A stretch of DNA of 7,152 nucleotides, taken from NCBI GenBank assembly GCA_026392575.1, contig JAPLBU010000100.1, positions 1 through 7,152 on the forward strand, in the 5' to 3' direction. Of this stretch, positions 6,190-7,152 are shown in pieces. Below the pieces are notes generated by a model. It searched no databases. It worked only from the letters and a program-made list of their open reading frames with translations, and was not told the origin of the DNA. The position numbers were made by a program, and so were the translations under genes. Source of the stretch: Actinomycetota bacterium. GTDB lineage: Bacteria; Actinomycetota; Actinomycetes; S36-B12. Positions within the stretch are counted from its first letter, which is position 1, and every line of letters starts with the position of its first letter.

Positions 6190-7152
6190 TCAGCCTGCCC
6201 AGTGCGGGCTCGCCAGCAGGGTGACTCCCACCGAGACCGCGAAGATCAGTGCGACGGGCGTCGCGAGACGCCACCACGGCGGCTTCACATACGCCGCAGC
6301 CACGGCAACCGCCAGCACGATCACTGGCAGCAGGTAGCGCGGCTGGAAGAAAGCGGGCAACCCGGAGACCAGCAGTAGTAGCAGGAAGCCGAGGATGAAC
6401 ACCGGGATCCCGAGGAGAACCGACGCACCGAGCAGTCGGCGGCGAGACGCCCACTCGTGAATCGATGTCGTCCGGAGAATGGCCGCCAGCGGCAGTCCCA
6501 GGGCGACGAGCACCACCACCTGCGCGGCGACCGAGAACCACACCCCGACCAGCACGCCATCGGGCACCTCGAAGACCGACGACGCCTGCCGCAGGGCATT
6601 GCCTGCGACCAGGTTGAACGGCGGCGTGCCCTGCGAATCGACGATCGATGCAGACTGCAGTCCGTTGTCCGGGAGGGAGCCGACCAGCATCGGATAGACG
6701 ACCATCCGCAGGAGACCCGCGGCAGCGACGACCACGCCGGCGGAGACCACCACCCGCGTAACCCTCAACCAGCGCCGAGAATGCTCTCCCACGACCACAT
6801 CGCGCATGCTCAGCACGACCACGGCCAGCACCGAGATCAGGGCCGTTTCCTTCACCGTCATGGCGGCGAAGGCAAACCCGAACGCCACCAGCGACCGCGT
6901 GACGGGCGCAGAGTCCTTCATTCGCAGGAACGTGTAGACCGCTGCCAGGGAGAGCAGCACGGCTAGGGAGTCGTTGTTGATCGTGCTGAACTGCAGCAGC
7001 ATCATCGGCATCGCCGTGACGACCACTGCGGCTGCGAACGCGATCAGGGACGATGCACCCAGTCGCCGCGCGATGCCCACCACCAGCAGGGCCACGATCG
7101 CGAGATAGAACGCGCCCATCACTCGGGCAGCCGTCAGCCACGTCAGCCCGAA
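6190..7152 (-). CDS. Polytopic membrane protein, GT-C/DUF2142-like glycosyltransferase family (5' partial)
   Basis: The frame is open to the right edge of the window, giving 320 residues of the C-terminal part. The GTG at 7122 is probably internal, since the ten residues before it continue a helix. Counting from that GTG, hydrophobic segments lie near 3-17, 25-42, 50-66, 77-105, 122-148, 189-216, 229-252, 262-279 and 285-303. The segment STINNDSLAVLLSLAAVY (46-63), the MTVKETA turn (88-94) and FQPRYLLPV (259-267) resemble the conserved pieces of DUF2142 and PMT/ArnT-like GT-C membrane proteins: an Asn-Asp pair at a helix start, a Lys at a cytoplasmic turn, and an Arg-Tyr-Leu-x-Pro helix start. 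The catalytic first loop, if present, lies outside the window, so enzymatic activity cannot be judged. It is upstream of the soluble glycosyltransferase in the same direction and probably acts with it on a surface glycan. Confidence 0.83.
   Translation of the reverse strand, partial: FGLTWLTAARVMGAFYLAIVALLVVGIARRLGASSLIAFAAAVVVTAMPMMLLQFSTINNDSLAVLLSLAAVYTFLRMKDSAPVTRSLVAFGFAFAAMTVKETALISVLAVVVLSMRDVVVGEHSRRWLRVTRVVVSAGVVVAAAGLLRMVVYPMLVGSLPDNGLQSASIVDSQGTPPFNLVAGNALRQASSVFEVPDGVLVGVWFSVAAQVVVLVALGLPLAAILRTTSIHEWASRRRLLGASVLLGIPVFILGFLLLLLVSGLPAFFQPRYLLPVIVLAVAVAAAYVKPPWWRLATPVALIFAVSVGVTLLASPHWAG

Noticed and set aside
5720..6337. 205-residue plus-strand frame across the GT-B gene and the gap at 6161-6189
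   Set aside because: It is antisense to two well-supported genes and lacks a ribosome site or a coherent protein pattern.

Overview
The window is GC-rich, densely coding DNA (roughly two thirds G+C by eye). It uses GTG as well as ATG starts, leaves short gaps between genes and strongly favours G/C at third codon positions. Together with the Ala/Pro-rich linker and FN3-type surface protein, this suggests a high-GC Gram-positive actinobacterium, possibly of the Microbacteriaceae type. That placement is an inference from style, not from a marker gene. No RNA gene, insertion sequence, CRISPR array or phage gene is visible.

Layout. On the plus strand, the window opens inside a gene for a putative surface protein (to 1037). 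It has an FN3-like domain, an Ala/Pro linker and a C-terminal region with two Cys-Pro-x-Gly-Tyr...Cys motifs and two tandem 21-residue repeats. After a 50-bp gap come two large polytopic membrane proteins (1088-2752 and 2749-4929) whose reading frames overlap by 4 bp (ATGA). Both look like GT-C-fold glycosyltransferases with large C-terminal domains outside the membrane. The second stops only 7 bp from the stop of a convergent minus-strand pair. That pair reads from the right edge: a 5'-truncated polytopic GT-C/DUF2142-like protein (6190-7152), then, 29 bp downstream, a soluble GT-B-like glycosyltransferase (4937-6160).

Taken together, four consecutive genes look like glycan-building enzymes. 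Three are membrane-embedded and would use lipid-linked sugars on the outer face of the membrane. One is cytoplasmic and would use nucleotide sugars. The simplest reading is part of a cell-surface polysaccharide or glycoconjugate locus. The substrate and product cannot be told from this sequence. The FN3 protein may or may not belong to the same unit. The least familiar element is the C-terminal Cys/repeat module of the FN3 protein. No wholly new multi-gene system can be claimed from this window.
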